A stretch of DNA of 64,000 nucleotides from Timema cristinae (Eukaryota > Arthropoda > Insecta > Phasmatodea > Timematidae): positions 40,864,566-40,928,565 of the forward strand of contig JBCFYV010011164.1 in assembly GCA_039000515.1 (NCBI GenBank), written 5' to 3'. Position numbers and translations under genes: made by a program. Each line of letters starts with the position of its first letter. Within the stretch, counting starts at the first letter, position 1. A model generated the notes under the pieces. That model was given only the letters and a program-made list of their open reading frames with translations. It did not search any database and was not told the DNA's origin. Of the stretch, positions 25,758-38,700 are shown piece by piece.

Positions 25758-27250
25758 AAATTTCCCAAATTGTATATATACACCTTTCTTAGATTTATTG
25801 GGTGAAATAAAATGATCAGAAACTATTAAAAAAATATGTGTGTATTATATTTACTGTTTGTTTCTTCAATGAGTTTGACATGCCTTGACTACTAATAATG
25901 ATTATAATGTACATAATATAAATATCTGCCATACATCCACCAAAAAATGGGATCATTTTGATTTTAAACCGTTTGAAAGGTGTGATACCATGAAAAAGTA
26001 ATGAGAAACCTTGATTTCAAAATTTTGAACTTTCCATCTTTAAGATTATTTTTTAAGCTTTTAAGATGCTTGTTCAACTGTTTAAAAGGGTATTTTTTGT
26101 TGTGAACACTGGTAACAATGAGTAATGAATGCACACAATTAATCTGTCACTTTAATTAATCTAAATATATATATATATATATATTAGTCTTAATTATTTT
26201 TACTGGTATAAGCTTAAAAAAATTCTTAAGAGTACTATTTTTTGGACGGATTCAACCATTACGAGAGTAATACTACTTAACTACTTAAGGCTGTTGTTTT
26301 CAACTAAACAAAACTGAGTTGAAAAGGATGTAATGTTATTTTTAAAATACTGAATAAAAAATATATTCCTACCTTCTTAACTAAGCTTTTGAATTTACCA
26401 TTTTCAAAAGTACTCTATGAAAAACCTAATACTACTCCATTAAGTATTATATCAAGCATTAACCAACAAAGAAACTTGGATAGTCACCAAATTGATCTAA
26501 AACACAAAGATTAGAACTAGAATAGTATTCAAATTATTGTTTAAATAAATCTAAAGACTTATAGAAAGGTAGGCTACAGGAAATAACTCATTTTTTTAAA
26601 ATAGTTTGAATTATTTATTGCTTGCTTAAAAGCTAAAAGAAAAATTATCAATTTTATAAAGCTGTTTAACCAAACACAAAAATCCGGATATTTTGTCGTT
26701 ACTTTGATTTATTTGCTTAAAATAAACAATTCTATTACCACTAGAGATGATAATCAATGTAAAGTTTTTACATAAGTACCACATTGGCCCGAATATATTA
26801 AGGCTTCAAAATACAAACTTTAAATTTTGAAGGTATTCTACATAAAAAATAAAATTAAAAAAACAATCCACTATATTTGGACCAATAGGGTAACGTTGTT
26901 CAATTTGTGATATCCTTAATGTTCCTAAGAGCATAACTAAAATTAATTGATTAAGATTTTATTGTATTTATTGATTTTTAGTTTTAATTGTATACAAGGT
27001 GTTTAGAAATTTTTTTAAAAATAGGATAGTTTTGGGGGGCTAATCTATTTATTAAGTATGAATTTGCGAGCTCAAAACTTTTCATAACGAGTTGGGCTTG
27101 AATGAGCTCCTCGGAAAGCCTATGATTATTATAAATTTGATTAGAGCTTGAATTCAATAAAATATATAATTAAAAGATTTACAATTCAAATAAAAATAAA
27201 ATTATTTTTCAAAATACTATAAAATATTTTTTTAATGAGGGTACTGATTT
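25758..27250. other. Gene-free AT-rich stretch
   Basis: There is an (AT)9 run near 26,167. I see no exon or mobile-element terminus. Confidence 0.55.
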
Positions 27251-27253
27251 GCA

Positions 27254-27870
27254 ATATAAGGAGCCTACCTAGTGGGTTTCACTTAGCCTCTCCTACTCAA
27301 TCTTGATCTCGCCGCCAAGTGGTGTACTCCGAGATCTGAGTAGACTGGTGGAGGTTGGGTTCAACCCCTGTGGGAACCATGTCAGGTGCAGACAAGAGAT
27401 AGGAGACTGATTAGGGCCAAACCAACAAACTTGGAACAGGGTCCCAGATTGGGGGGCTGAGAGTGTGAGGGTTGGTGATAGTGAGCTAAGTCATTATCAG
27501 CACCCGTATACAAAGTTAGGGAAGATTACCACCAAAAGAGGGCCTAACTGAGGACCTATAAGCCATAGCCCCACTACTCAGGTATAGACCATGACAAGCT
27601 TAGTAAGTCGGTAGCCAAAACAAAGCACTCGAGAAAATTAAAAAAATGCCGGATTGGAAAAAATGTTTACACCCAAAAGCTAAGAATAGTGACTCTGAAT
27701 ATTGGCACACTGGCTAAAAGAGCGAAGAAGATTTTGGATATGGTAGATGAAAAGAAAGTAGATGTCCTGGCCTGAGTGAGACCAAGGTAAGAGGGAGCAG
27801 CATGAGGGAATTAAGAAAAGGCTACATTTTGCATTGGAGGGGAAACAATAAAGGGAGAAGAAACAAAACA
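27254..27870 (+). mobile_element. LINE 5' part with endonuclease start
   Basis: A GC-richer leader (27,254-27,680) is followed by LRIVTLNIGTL, then KKVDVLA and GYILHWRG, the beginning of the apurinic-like endonuclease of an arthropod LINE. A stop and frameshift occur at VLA/SETK. The match ends near 27,870, and a reverse-transcriptase fragment in the same orientation resumes at 29,700. The two are probably one broken element. Confidence 0.75.
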
Positions 27871-28393
27871 GATGGAGATATTTACTCAAAACTTTTAATA
27901 TTTGAGAAACAAAATAATATACACTATCAAACCCAAGCAAAAATTGGGTCATACCTACATAAAACTTTTTTTGACTCCCGGTTTTAAATTTTATAAGTTT
28001 ATTTCTAAACAATGAACATCCTCATTTGTATATTTGAACGAATAAAAAAGAGCTCAGTATTGGGTCCACACAGGTCAACCCTTCGTATTAAAATTTTGAC
28101 TTCTGGTTAAAAATTTTGATATTTTATTAGAGATTGCACATCTTATGGTTATCGCATTGCTATTAAATCCCTTATTTATAAATTTTAGCCAATAAAATAG
28201 GTAAATATTGACTATTGAGTATAAAATGATAGAGATAGATCATTGCTGCACAAACATTTCCCCTAAAAGGTTATAGGAAAAAGAACATCAACTTTTTGAG
28301 AAACTTACTTATTTACTTACTCTGTGGCATTAGAGAGTTATTGTGCTAAGACTTAAGTAGTATCTTTGCAACAAAAGCAAACAAAATTATATC

Positions 28394-29349
28394 AGTATAG
28401 TGGCCAATATCTCAGAAATTATTGGTTTTATAAAAATATATTTCAAGCAAAAGTTTTTAATTTTTAATAGTACTACAATTTTGCAATGATAAGTTATTTA
28501 GTATCTCAAATAGTTACAGGGATAAGGAAATTTCCGCTTCTGTAAAGTATCCTAAAAGTCATTTTCATAGGTAAATGAAAATATCTGATGCCTAGATACG
28601 AATTTTAATTAAACTCGTTAGAGCTGATTTTGAGAAAATCGAATTTTTCTCTTTTCACCCTTTAGTACACTACTCTTAATTTTAGGGTTAGACAGACACA
28701 CATTCAGAATTGCAAAAACTACTTTTTAGGGTTTTAAACATCGACATCCATCAACAGCTCGGGTTTTTTTTTTTTTACGGTCGCAATACTTTACCTTTAG
28801 TGTTCGAAAAGTTTAAAAAAATATATATTTTGCATATAGCTTGAACATTATTGGTTTTATAAAAATATGTGTCAGATATAATATTTTTATTAAAAATAGG
28901 CCCACATATTTGCAATGATAAGTAATTTTATCTCAAATAGTTATAGAGATGTGATACAAAAATTAGAATTTTCGCATCAGTATGAAACCATTAATGTCAT
29001 TATGATTAAGATTTGTGAGTAGACATTTTGTTTGAAAGTGATCAAAGCTTAGAAATTAAATTTAATCAAAATTGTTAAAGCCAATTTTGATAAAATCAAT
29101 GTTTTCTCTTTTCACCCTTAAGGAAACTACCCTTAATTTTAGAGTTAGATATCCAATTCTAAAAAACCTCTTGGGGCAAGCCTATGAAAACCCTATATAC
29201 TAAGTTTTAGGCCAACCGGTAAAATGGTTTAGCCTCTAGTCTGAGGTACAGACAGACAAACAGACAAACAGAGAGCATTGTGAAAACTTTTTTTGTATTT
29301 GGACATTCATCAAAATATAGGGTTCAATTTTTTTGACAATCACTATACT
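28394..29349. mobile_element. Short-TIR interspersed element with internal duplication
   Basis: The left end AGTATAGTGGCC and right end CACTATACT are inverted copies of AGTATAGTG. The block CAATATCTCAGAAATTATTGG to CAATGATAAGTTATTTAGTA is repeated a second time from about 28,845 in diverged form. Near the right end is a tract of CAGACAAA/CAGACAGA units. A second copy of the family lies at 50,271-50,715. There is no coding capacity and I cannot assign a superfamily. Confidence 0.6.
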
Positions 29350-29699
29350 TCCTCTCTGTGAGGTAGCTTCATAATGAATATATAAGTATTTCTTACACAT
29401 TTGGTAAAGATCAACACTCCATAAATAACATATGTAAATAAAAAGTCAGAGACTCATGCTCAAAGAGAAAAAATTAAAAACTTGTCATTATGCATATTTT
29501 ACATCAAAATGATAAATAAAAAAATCTAAGTCTAATAAAAATAATTGAATGATTTATATGTTGTAATGATTATTATCTGTATAATTTTATTAGATTAAAA
29601 ATAAAGGATATTTAAAAAAAGTTCCTTGAGTCACTCTAAAATTCCCTGATTTTTCCATGTAAAGGGGAATTCCCTGAGAATTCCAGGTTTTCCAAGTGA

Positions 29700-30860
29700 G
29701 TAGATACCCTGGATTTGGAAGGTACTGGAAGACTGGAGTTATAAAACCTATTTACAAGAAAAGAAGAGTTGTGCAAATTTTAGGGGGATAATTCTGATGT
29801 GTCACTGTAAAAAGTAATGAAAAGATACTGGAAAAAAGAATATGATATAAAATGAAAGTAAGGTGCAAAAGAGGATTATGGAAACAGAGGTCTACAATAG
29901 ATTTGATCTTTGCTAAATGACAGCTGATGAAAAGAAGGTATGAATTTGGGAAAGACGGGATACCTAATGGTATTTATGACTGTGGAGAAGGCAAACGATG
30001 ATGTGGATAGAAATAAAGTGTGGAAAGCGATGGAGGAGGCCGAAGTGGAAAGAGGAGTTGTTTTGTAATGAGAGTGAAAAGCAGGTATGAGGATAACAGG
30101 AGTTGTGTTAAGACGAAGAGTGGGAGGATGAGATGGTTCCAAAATAAAAAATTAAGTGAAGTAGGATAGTGCCTTCTCACCAGTACTATTTGTAATGGTA
30201 ATAGAAATGGTCATGAACAAAGAGGCAGGAAAACTCGAGGAGGAAAGAAGGAATAGGAAGTAAAAGAACAACTACAAGAAAGGAATGAGGAAGTGAAAGA
30301 GTGTGGAATGAAATTTAGCATAGGGAAGTGTGAAGTGATGGTAATGACAAGGAAGAGAATAAGGGCTAGTAAAGCTATAAAGTTGGATGGAATAGAGCTG
30401 AGAACGTAAAATATCTTGGACGTGGGATTGAGGCGAAAGGTGGAAGTAAAGAGGATCTAATGAGAAGAGGACAGCAGGGAGAGTTGTTATAAAGGTGTGT
30501 AAGAGACCTGCTATGAAGAATAGAAGTGCCAATATAGTGTAAAAGAGTGTTGTATAGGACATACTTTGTACCTATTTTCACATAGGCAGCAGAAATATGG
30601 AGAGTAAATGTAAGAGAAACTAGGAAAGTGGAGACTATGGGAATGAAGTTTGTGGGGAGCATGTTAACTTTTCCAAGGATAAACAGAATAAGAAATAAAG
30701 TTATCAGGGAAAGACTGTGGGTAGAGGGAGTATATGATATAATATAGAAAGCAATAGTAAGATGGTATGGACATGCAATAAGGATGAAGAAGGGAACGAT
30801 GCCAATGAAAATCATGGAAATGAAGTTAAATCTGGTCTTGTGTGTACCTGGTAGTATATA
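29700..30860 (+). mobile_element. LINE reverse-transcriptase relic
   Basis: Plus-strand frames give GVIKPIYKKRR, VMKRYWKK, MNLGKTGYLM and TVEKANDDVDRNKVW. These match the N-terminal half of a LINE reverse transcriptase (…GVI.PIYKKG…, …K..EK..E.RI…, …DIEKAYD.V.R..VW). Frames change several times and stops are frequent. The long minus-strand open frames over this region (30,272-30,878) are shadows. Confidence 0.75.
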
Positions 30861-31914
30861 AAAAAAAAAATAACACAATTTTATTTTAACTCATTAGGAC
30901 ATAAGGTTTTTATAGGGGAATTATTTATTTTTTCCTATTATCAGAATATGACAATGCTTGAATTGTTTAATTTATTTGAATGTGGATCTTGGCCCAAGTT
31001 TATACCGAAAAAGTAACGTTGTAAATTAAATCACACTTATCAGTGTGATAATCCTCTATCATAGGTGTTGAAATCTGAAATATTTTGAAGTGACATTTAA
31101 AAAGAAAGCACAAAATATAAAATGTATATTGGATTGACTTTTTGCTATTCCTACCTATATTATTTTTCCTATTGTTTGACATTTTAAGTTTGTAAAATAA
31201 GGATACATTATTTTCGATAAAGGATCAATAACTAATTCTCTAAATTTATTCATCATTTTTAATTGAGAAATTAAGTTAAATGTTTTTGTTTTTTTAACTT
31301 TCGAGACAATATTGAGATTTCAAATTGTACTATACATGCCTATTTATTTATATTTCACAAATGAAATAGGTAGAAATGTGAAAACAAGATGAAATGAAAT
31401 TCCATAAAATATGTGATTTTTATTTATTAGCTTTCTTTCATTCAAAAGCCTCTTGTACCCTTCTTAATTCAAAGTTAAAACATTGCACACATGTATGTTT
31501 TGCTGTAAGTATTCACAATCAATCTTTTCATAAAACTCAATCTAAGAGTTAGGCCAGAGCCATTATTTTACGAATTTGAATCTTAACTCTCAAATTTACC
31601 TTGAAATCCCGAATCTTGAATTCAAATCTTGGAAAAAGCTTGGTCCTGAACCATCAATAAGCAGTATTAAAGCTTTAAAACAAATTTCATTTTTAAAAAA
31701 ATGAGAAAAGTTTTTTTTAAGGATTTATGTCTTGAATCTGAAATCGTCTCGAATCCTTGAATTTCAAATATTCTTAAGGATTTGATTCCTACTTAATCTA
31801 CAAATTTCGAAAACACCTTGTATCCAGCCAACATCAATTTTATCACTAGCCTTGTAATGTTTGTTATTGTTTTGTCATGTTTACTTGGTGTACTTGCTAT
31901 TTGTACAGATGCCA
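30861..31914. other. Gene-free AT-rich stretch
   Basis: 31,550-31,830 has imperfect repeats of GAATCTTGAATTCAAAT-like units. I see no exon. Confidence 0.5.
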
Positions 31915-31917
31915 CAT

Positions 31918-32350
31918 TTATTTGATTCTAAGACACACCTTAAGTTTTCAGTTCCACCAAGAGAAAAAATCTGTGATTCTAAAACAGTAAAAAATAGAAT
32001 GTTATAATACCCTATATCTAAGAAATATTTTTATTACAAAATTTAATTGTCTAACAATAGTACCTTATTTATCAGTAGGTATGTTATTCATCTCTTCCTT
32101 TTGAATCAATATCATTCTGATTCTTCTGAGACATTTTTATCTGCATCTGAATTAATATAAGAGTCTACTTTACATTGCTGATTCTTCTGAGTCATCTATA
32201 TCTTCACTATCCCAATATATATTGTCTTCCAAGCCATTGAGTGTTGGTCGAAAAAGAACTGTGATTCTAAGACAGTATCAATTCTAAGATGCACCCCATT
32301 TTTGGAAATTTAATAGGGAAAAAAAGTGTGTCTTAGAACCAAAGAAATAA
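31918..32350. mobile_element. Putative MITE, inverted ends GATTCTAAGACACAC
   Basis: TTTGATTCTAAGACACACCT at the left and, inverted, TTTGGTTCTAAGACACACTT at the right are inverted copies about 400 bases apart. The same core (GATTCTAAGACA) also occurs inside. The end style is seen in pogo/Tigger-related MITEs, but the target duplication is unclear. It lies 120 bp downstream of the XKR stop codon. Confidence 0.5.
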
Positions 32351-32470
32351 GCTATAACCATCAATATATTTATGTATGCATGCATTTTTCTCTCCCCTTT
32401 CCAACTTCACATGATAAATTATAATACATCTTAAAAATAAAAATGTGAACATAATATGAGTTTTGACTAG

Positions 32471-32735
32471 TTACGTCACAATATGGCCATCTCCACACTG
32501 CACCACCGTATCAGCCACACTTCTAAGAGGTCCCTCTTGTGGCAAAAGAGGTTTTGGATGGAAATAAACATAATACACGATCATAAACACAATCCCCAAC
32601 ACAAAAGAAGTAATTGCAGCACAAATCAAGGGCATAAAATACCACTGTACTTTCAGTTGATCACTAGCTAAACCTGCCCACAGTCCGATGGCGATGGAAT
32701 TCTCAATGAAACAGAGGGAGTAGAACACGATGTAC
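32471..32735 (-). CDS. XKR gene exon 6, last coding exon
   Basis: The acceptor is AATAG|G. The exon encodes RYIVFYSLCFIENSIAIGLW, then a hydrophobic segment (MPLICAAITSFVLGIVFMIV) and a soluble tail of about 30 residues ending DGHIVT and TAA. RYxxxYxxxFxEN is typical of XKR proteins. I see no DxxD-type caspase site in this tail, unlike XKR4/8/9 of vertebrates. Confidence 0.92.
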
Positions 32736-35700
32736 CTATTGAATTCAATTAATTAGTTTTTTGAACAAAATTTTTGATTCAAAACTAAAAAATAAATAAG
32801 GCTATAACATATTAGCACTAAAAAAATTACATACGAGGGGTGTTCAAAAATAAACCATACTTTTTCTATAATATCTTTATTGCTCATTGTACAACATTTT
32901 AAGCACTGTCCCCCCTCAAAGTAGTTCCCTCTATTGGCAATACACTGTTCCCAACGTTTCTTCCATTTTTGGAAAGCCTCCTGGAACGCACTTTCTGGGA
33001 TGGTGCACAAGTCTCTTGTCGCATTGTCCTGAATCTCCTCTATGGTTTAGGAAACAGGAAAAAGTTTGCTGGTGCTAGGTTCAAAGAATATGTTGGATGG
33101 GGCACAATGGGAGGATGATGATGTTTTTCTAGATATCTGAGAACAAGAAGCGATGCGTGAGCCAGCGCATTGTCATGATGCAACATCCAAGTCTGGTTTT
33201 TCCACAATTCAGGCCTCTTCTTGCACACAGTATCCCTCAGACGTGCTAGAATTCTCTGGTAGATTTCCTTGTTCACCATCTGGTCAAGTGGTACAAATTC
33301 CTAATGGACAATGTCTTTGCAGTCAAAAAACACAAACAACATCACCTTGATCTTTAACTGACTCATGCATGCTTTTTTTGGCTGAGGAGAACCTTTGCCC
33401 ACCCACTGCGACGACTGCACCTTCGTTTCAATATAATAGCCATAAACCCACATCTCATTGCCTGTTAAGATGTTCTTAAGGAAGTTTTCATTGGCAGTGG
33501 CAAGCAGTTCCTGGCTGATTTCAACACGGGTCTGTTTCTGATCGTCAGTCAACAAATGCGGCACAAATTTTGCACTGACACAACGCATCTCAAGTTTGTC
33601 ACTCAAAATTTGATGGCATGATCCTATGCTGATGCCCCCTTCGTCATCAACTTCTCGAACAGTTAAATAACAATTTCCACAAATCACAGCACAAACCCTC
33701 TCGACGTGGTCCATCTGTTGATGTGGAAGGTCGTCCAGGCTTGGGATCATCACCGACCGACATTCTGTCATGTTCAAAACGCTTAAACCACTCATAGCAC
33801 TGCATACGAGTAATACAGTCCTCCCCATATGCTTGGCTAAGCAATTGAAATGTCTCTGTAAAAGTTTTGCTAAGTTTGTAGCAAAATTTCACACACACAC
33901 ACACACACACGTTGTTCTTCAAGCACTTTCATTGTCACTGTGGCACTAATCCGACAAACAGCTTGTGCAAGTGCTCACTTCAGCGGCTGTAGCTCGCCAA
34001 CTAACGGTCAGAGCGAAATACAGCAAATGGCAGTTTGTTCTCTAAGCCTGCCGCTATGTGCGCTCAGTAGCCGCAGTGTGCTCCCTCTGCTCGTTGGTGC
34101 GCTATTTAAAAAAGTTCGGTTTCTTTTTGAATACACCTCGTATTTTATGTTAACAAGGTTTGTTTGAATTGAAATTCAAACCACTCAAACACTGGCCGCA
34201 AAACCCTTAAAACAAAGTTATATTTAACGTTCATACTCAAATTAATGCTCGATTTTTAATATGCTGGTTAAAATAAATATCTCATAAAAGTATTGTAAAT
34301 ACCACCTAATAATGAAGCAGAAAAATTGTGATTTAAAAATTAACCTTCTTAATTATTCACGATTAATAAAAATGGATTGACTGACCTGTATTACTAATTA
34401 TTTTATTGAATTTATATCATATGGTGAAATGTGTGTTAGCACCAGATGAGGTAAACTATGTGTTGTGCTTTAAGCTATGACCAACGCCGTCAAAAGAGGC
34501 TTTTGTCAGGGTACCAGAGGACCTAACAGTTGTATCCCCCATGATGTGAAAAGCAAGAAGGACAATAATAAACCCAAGTTTACCATAAATGCAATTCTAG
34601 ATACTAGTAACCTCACATGTATCAAAACGACTGTAGAAAATATCCCTGATTAAAAAAGTGTGTGTATGATAAGATTGTTAAGGACTGTGTTTTACCTGTT
34701 GCGAGTGCGCCCCTCTCCTGGTGTGAGATATGTAAAGATGTAAACCAGTCCTAGTATGGACGAGAAGAGCAGCTCACCAACTTTCTGTCGACAGGGGTCT
34801 CCCCTTGTGGATATACAGAACTGTGTACGATCCAGCAAAGAGATCCACAGGGACATTACAACCCAGTGTACCATGCAAGCCAATCCAGTGAATATAGGGA
34901 AGACCGAGGCTACAACACTAATGGACAGGATTCGTGACACTGAAACACAAAACACTATTTCTAAATCAAGCTCAATTATGACACTGTATGTCCATTGACA
35001 GACCTACAGCAAAGTGACTCTTATTATGAAAGAGATAAACTTTTTCCATGTGTATCGAGTGTTTTCAAGTAGATGGTTTTCCAGTCTCCTTCTACATTAA
35101 TCCAGATATATTCCTTCTAAATGCCTCCATCTCATTCCTACCACACTAGCAAGGTTAAATGTGGATAACCTGGCCATATTCAGTGAAAATACATAGTAAA
35201 AAATAGAGAGCCAATGAACAATAAACCCATTTTTACACTTAACAAGCACACGATAAGATTAGACCAATTTTAAACCAAACTAGAGTCCCTCTTCTTATTT
35301 TACGATAATCTTAAATGTATATTAAAGCGTTTTAGAGGAACTGTACCTAAATTTGCACAAAAGTGAATACAATTCCTTCATATTATACCTTCCTCATTTC
35401 TTTCTTCTTTGTGTAAATATATGAATGGCCTGGACGAAAATTAAAAAGCTAAACACGCAATTATTTTTAATACATATTATTTGTACACTGTGTTGTACTG
35501 CCCAACCAGTCTTTTCGCATTTTAATGGTGTTGTGAGGAAAATATTTGATTAAATGTACCCTCATTTATGTGGAGGAAGAGTAAGAAGTAATTTAGGAAA
35601 AAAAGACCCTCAGTACACACGGATAGGATTTGAATGCTGATTGACGACCTCGCCAGCAAATCTAAATGGATAAACTTGGTGAGAATAAGATAAGGCAAGC

Positions 35701-38700
35701 TTCCATATCTTTCCAGGACCTGTGACCTTAATGAAACATATACTCTTTTTTTGGCGATAGTGTTAGAGTGATAGAGATGGTGGTGAGGGGTCTTTGTGTG
35801 GGTTTAAAAATGAGATAAAATGTCCATTAAAACTACCACTACAAATGCCTGTAGTCAAACATGTCATAAATGGTATGTCCACACAAAAAATGTATTATGC
35901 GAAAGTGTGTCTAAGAACTATGAGCACCATGAGTTGCGTGTAAAGCTATTTTAAGAACCTGACCTAAAGGTAAAATTCAAAATCTAATGGTTCATAATTA
36001 ATCCACCATTAATTCGAAATATATTTAAAACTTTAGCAAAGTAAAATAAAAAAGTAAATAAATAAAATCAAACTGCTACATAAAAATGTAATTTTTATGT
36101 GTAGTAACAAATATTTAATAGTTTATAAAGTATTCCATGGATCATATTGAAATATGTACAGGTTCATCTATAGCAAGTTATTAGGTCATATATAAAAAAA
36201 TAAACACTTTCCGTTAATAGGTTTGTAACATTTGATAGCCTATCTCTAATTTCATTAATTAAACAGTTTCTAGAGGAGATTAAAAAAATTCCAGCTTTAA
36301 AAAAATAATTCTTGCTATTGAAACACAATTGGAATCAGTTTTGTTGAGAAAAAAAGCCCTTAAGGCTGTTTTAACACAAATAGCTCAGTGCAAGATGGTA
36401 TCAAGTAGACCTTAGTTCAAAGGTTTAAATGCTCCATTTACCCTCAAAGTTAGCAATCAGCTTATACTGCAGTGTAGCTTCTAAGATAGAGTCAAGGCAG
36501 GACAGCTACCTTTTAGGATAAACAGTGTACTACAGTATGCCCATCGCTTCTTTGGTTTTTACATGACAGCTAGCAGATGCTATCAGTAGTGACAACATAG
36601 TCTGAAAGTAACTTTTGTCAATATATTTGGAAATAATTCTTATTTGATAAGTATTACTATTATTATTACTAAAAATCACTTTTAACAATACTTCTCCAAA
36701 GATTACACTATAATTTTATTTTCCATAATCAAATTTAAGAAGAAGAAAAAAGTCTAGTAAACTCATTCTAGTTCTTCTTTTAACTCTTGTGGCAATTACA
36801 GGTTTAATAGAGCGTGAAATTTTATATTTAATGGTATTATATTCAGTTATTAATATTTTTATAACTGGTCTTTAAAATATTTAACATAAATAAATGGTTT
36901 GTGATAATAAAGAGGAAAAAACATACCAAATGTTTGTGAAATTATATAAAGTTTAAATTTTGTAAACACAAGTATTAATACAACTCGCCGTCAAACCTGC
37001 AACAAGTTCCACTACGTCATAAACTGGAAGTTTAGCTTCTATCCAGTGGCCATATTTGTTTTCAGCATATAGGGCCACTTTTAACATTTTCTTGCTTTTA
37101 ATAATTAATTTGAATTAAACAGCAAAAGCAAACTTCAAAACTATACAAACAACAAAACGGTTATTCTCATAACCAAAATCTAACAATTTTATATAGATAT
37201 TGTAACAGTGAATTATTGTATAAAATACAGTTAATAAAACCACGTGCATGTGTCCACAAGTTGAAGCAAGCAAAAATATTTTATAGTTGAGTATTTAGGC
37301 GTGTCTATGCTACTGGTAATAACTGTATTACAAATTTGAATAATAATGTCTTTTTTTAATATTAATTCGGCTATTTAGTAATCTGTGTGATCTTTTGTAA
37401 ATATTAGTTTGGTGTGTGAGCGTGTTATCTTTGGGGAAAAAAACAGTTGTTAGTGATATTTGAATAATTACTTATCTAATATAACATTAAAGTGTGTGAT
37501 AAAAAAATAGCGAGTGTTTCTCAGTTTGGCGTAGGAATACATAATTTGGTCTTGTAACTTTTCAAAGCTGTCAGCTGTGAGCTGTCAGTCAGTACCAAAG
37601 AAGCCATGGGGTCACAGTATGTACACTTCATCTAGCCTGAAAGTCTTGATGGATTATACTATTGCGCTATTTTATAAGCTATGGCAGCCCTGGAAAAACT
37701 ATGGCCCACAGACCGCATGCACATTTTTTATGCGACCCACAAATTATCTACCGAAAAAAAAAGTTCTCCTATATGAAAAAACATTTCATCCGCTTTGGTG
37801 GGTACATGGTCTAAGGCAGTACTTATCGCATTAGATTAGACTGAAGATGACAGGGAGATCAAAGTCTAGGTTGAATGTACTGAGGGTGGTTTTTCCAAAA
37901 TGGTTTCCCACTCTCCCTTCATGAGAATAGTACACCTCCTCTAAATATAGCCTTTCTCATCCCTAAAACCATTAGCGTAATTAGTAAATAAGCGTATAAC
38001 CAAAACGAGTAGTAAGATGCGGTGCTAAAAGAATCATATAATATCAATAAAAACTCTTTATGATCAAGCATTACCTATGAACATTTACAAACATTTTTAA
38101 AGATCTCAGCTGCAAGACATTAAAAAAATTATGGCATATATGAAAAAATTGCATTCATCTCATTAGGTTCTGTTTTATTGGAGAATTATTTACTTATTTA
38201 TATTATGTTGCTTAACGTGTGTATGTTTTCTTTATGAGTTTCTTTTATAAAGCTTGCTACCTCGCAGGGTAGACAAACAAAATATTTAAAAAAAATAGTA
38301 ATACTTTAACTTCTCTCTCTGGTAGGAGGCTAGCAATATAGGGGAATGGAAATAATTTATATAAAAAATATAGTTAAATTTGTTGTGGTTACGCAAGTTA
38401 TTTTGTTAAGATTAAAACATAAACAACACTTTGTTAACTAGTAGAAAAGGGTTCGCTATATTTGTTAAGGACATTAGGACACTTTGTTTTTATTGAAAGC
38501 ATGGACGCCGCCGGACAAGCACAGAGAAGATATGACAAAAAACTACCCTATAGATGATGCCATATGCACACACTGTTCAATATGTTTAGGTTTTGTTTAA
38601 AAACTGTGTACACAACAACAGCGATGGCTGAAGCTTGCTATTATGAGACAAAGTCCTACAAAATTTACACACCCAGATTTATCTTCATGAATGCGTTTTT

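Noticed and set aside
30272..30878. Long minus-strand open frames (96 and 167 codons)
   Set aside because: They are shadows of a purine-rich LINE reverse-transcriptase relic read on the plus strand.
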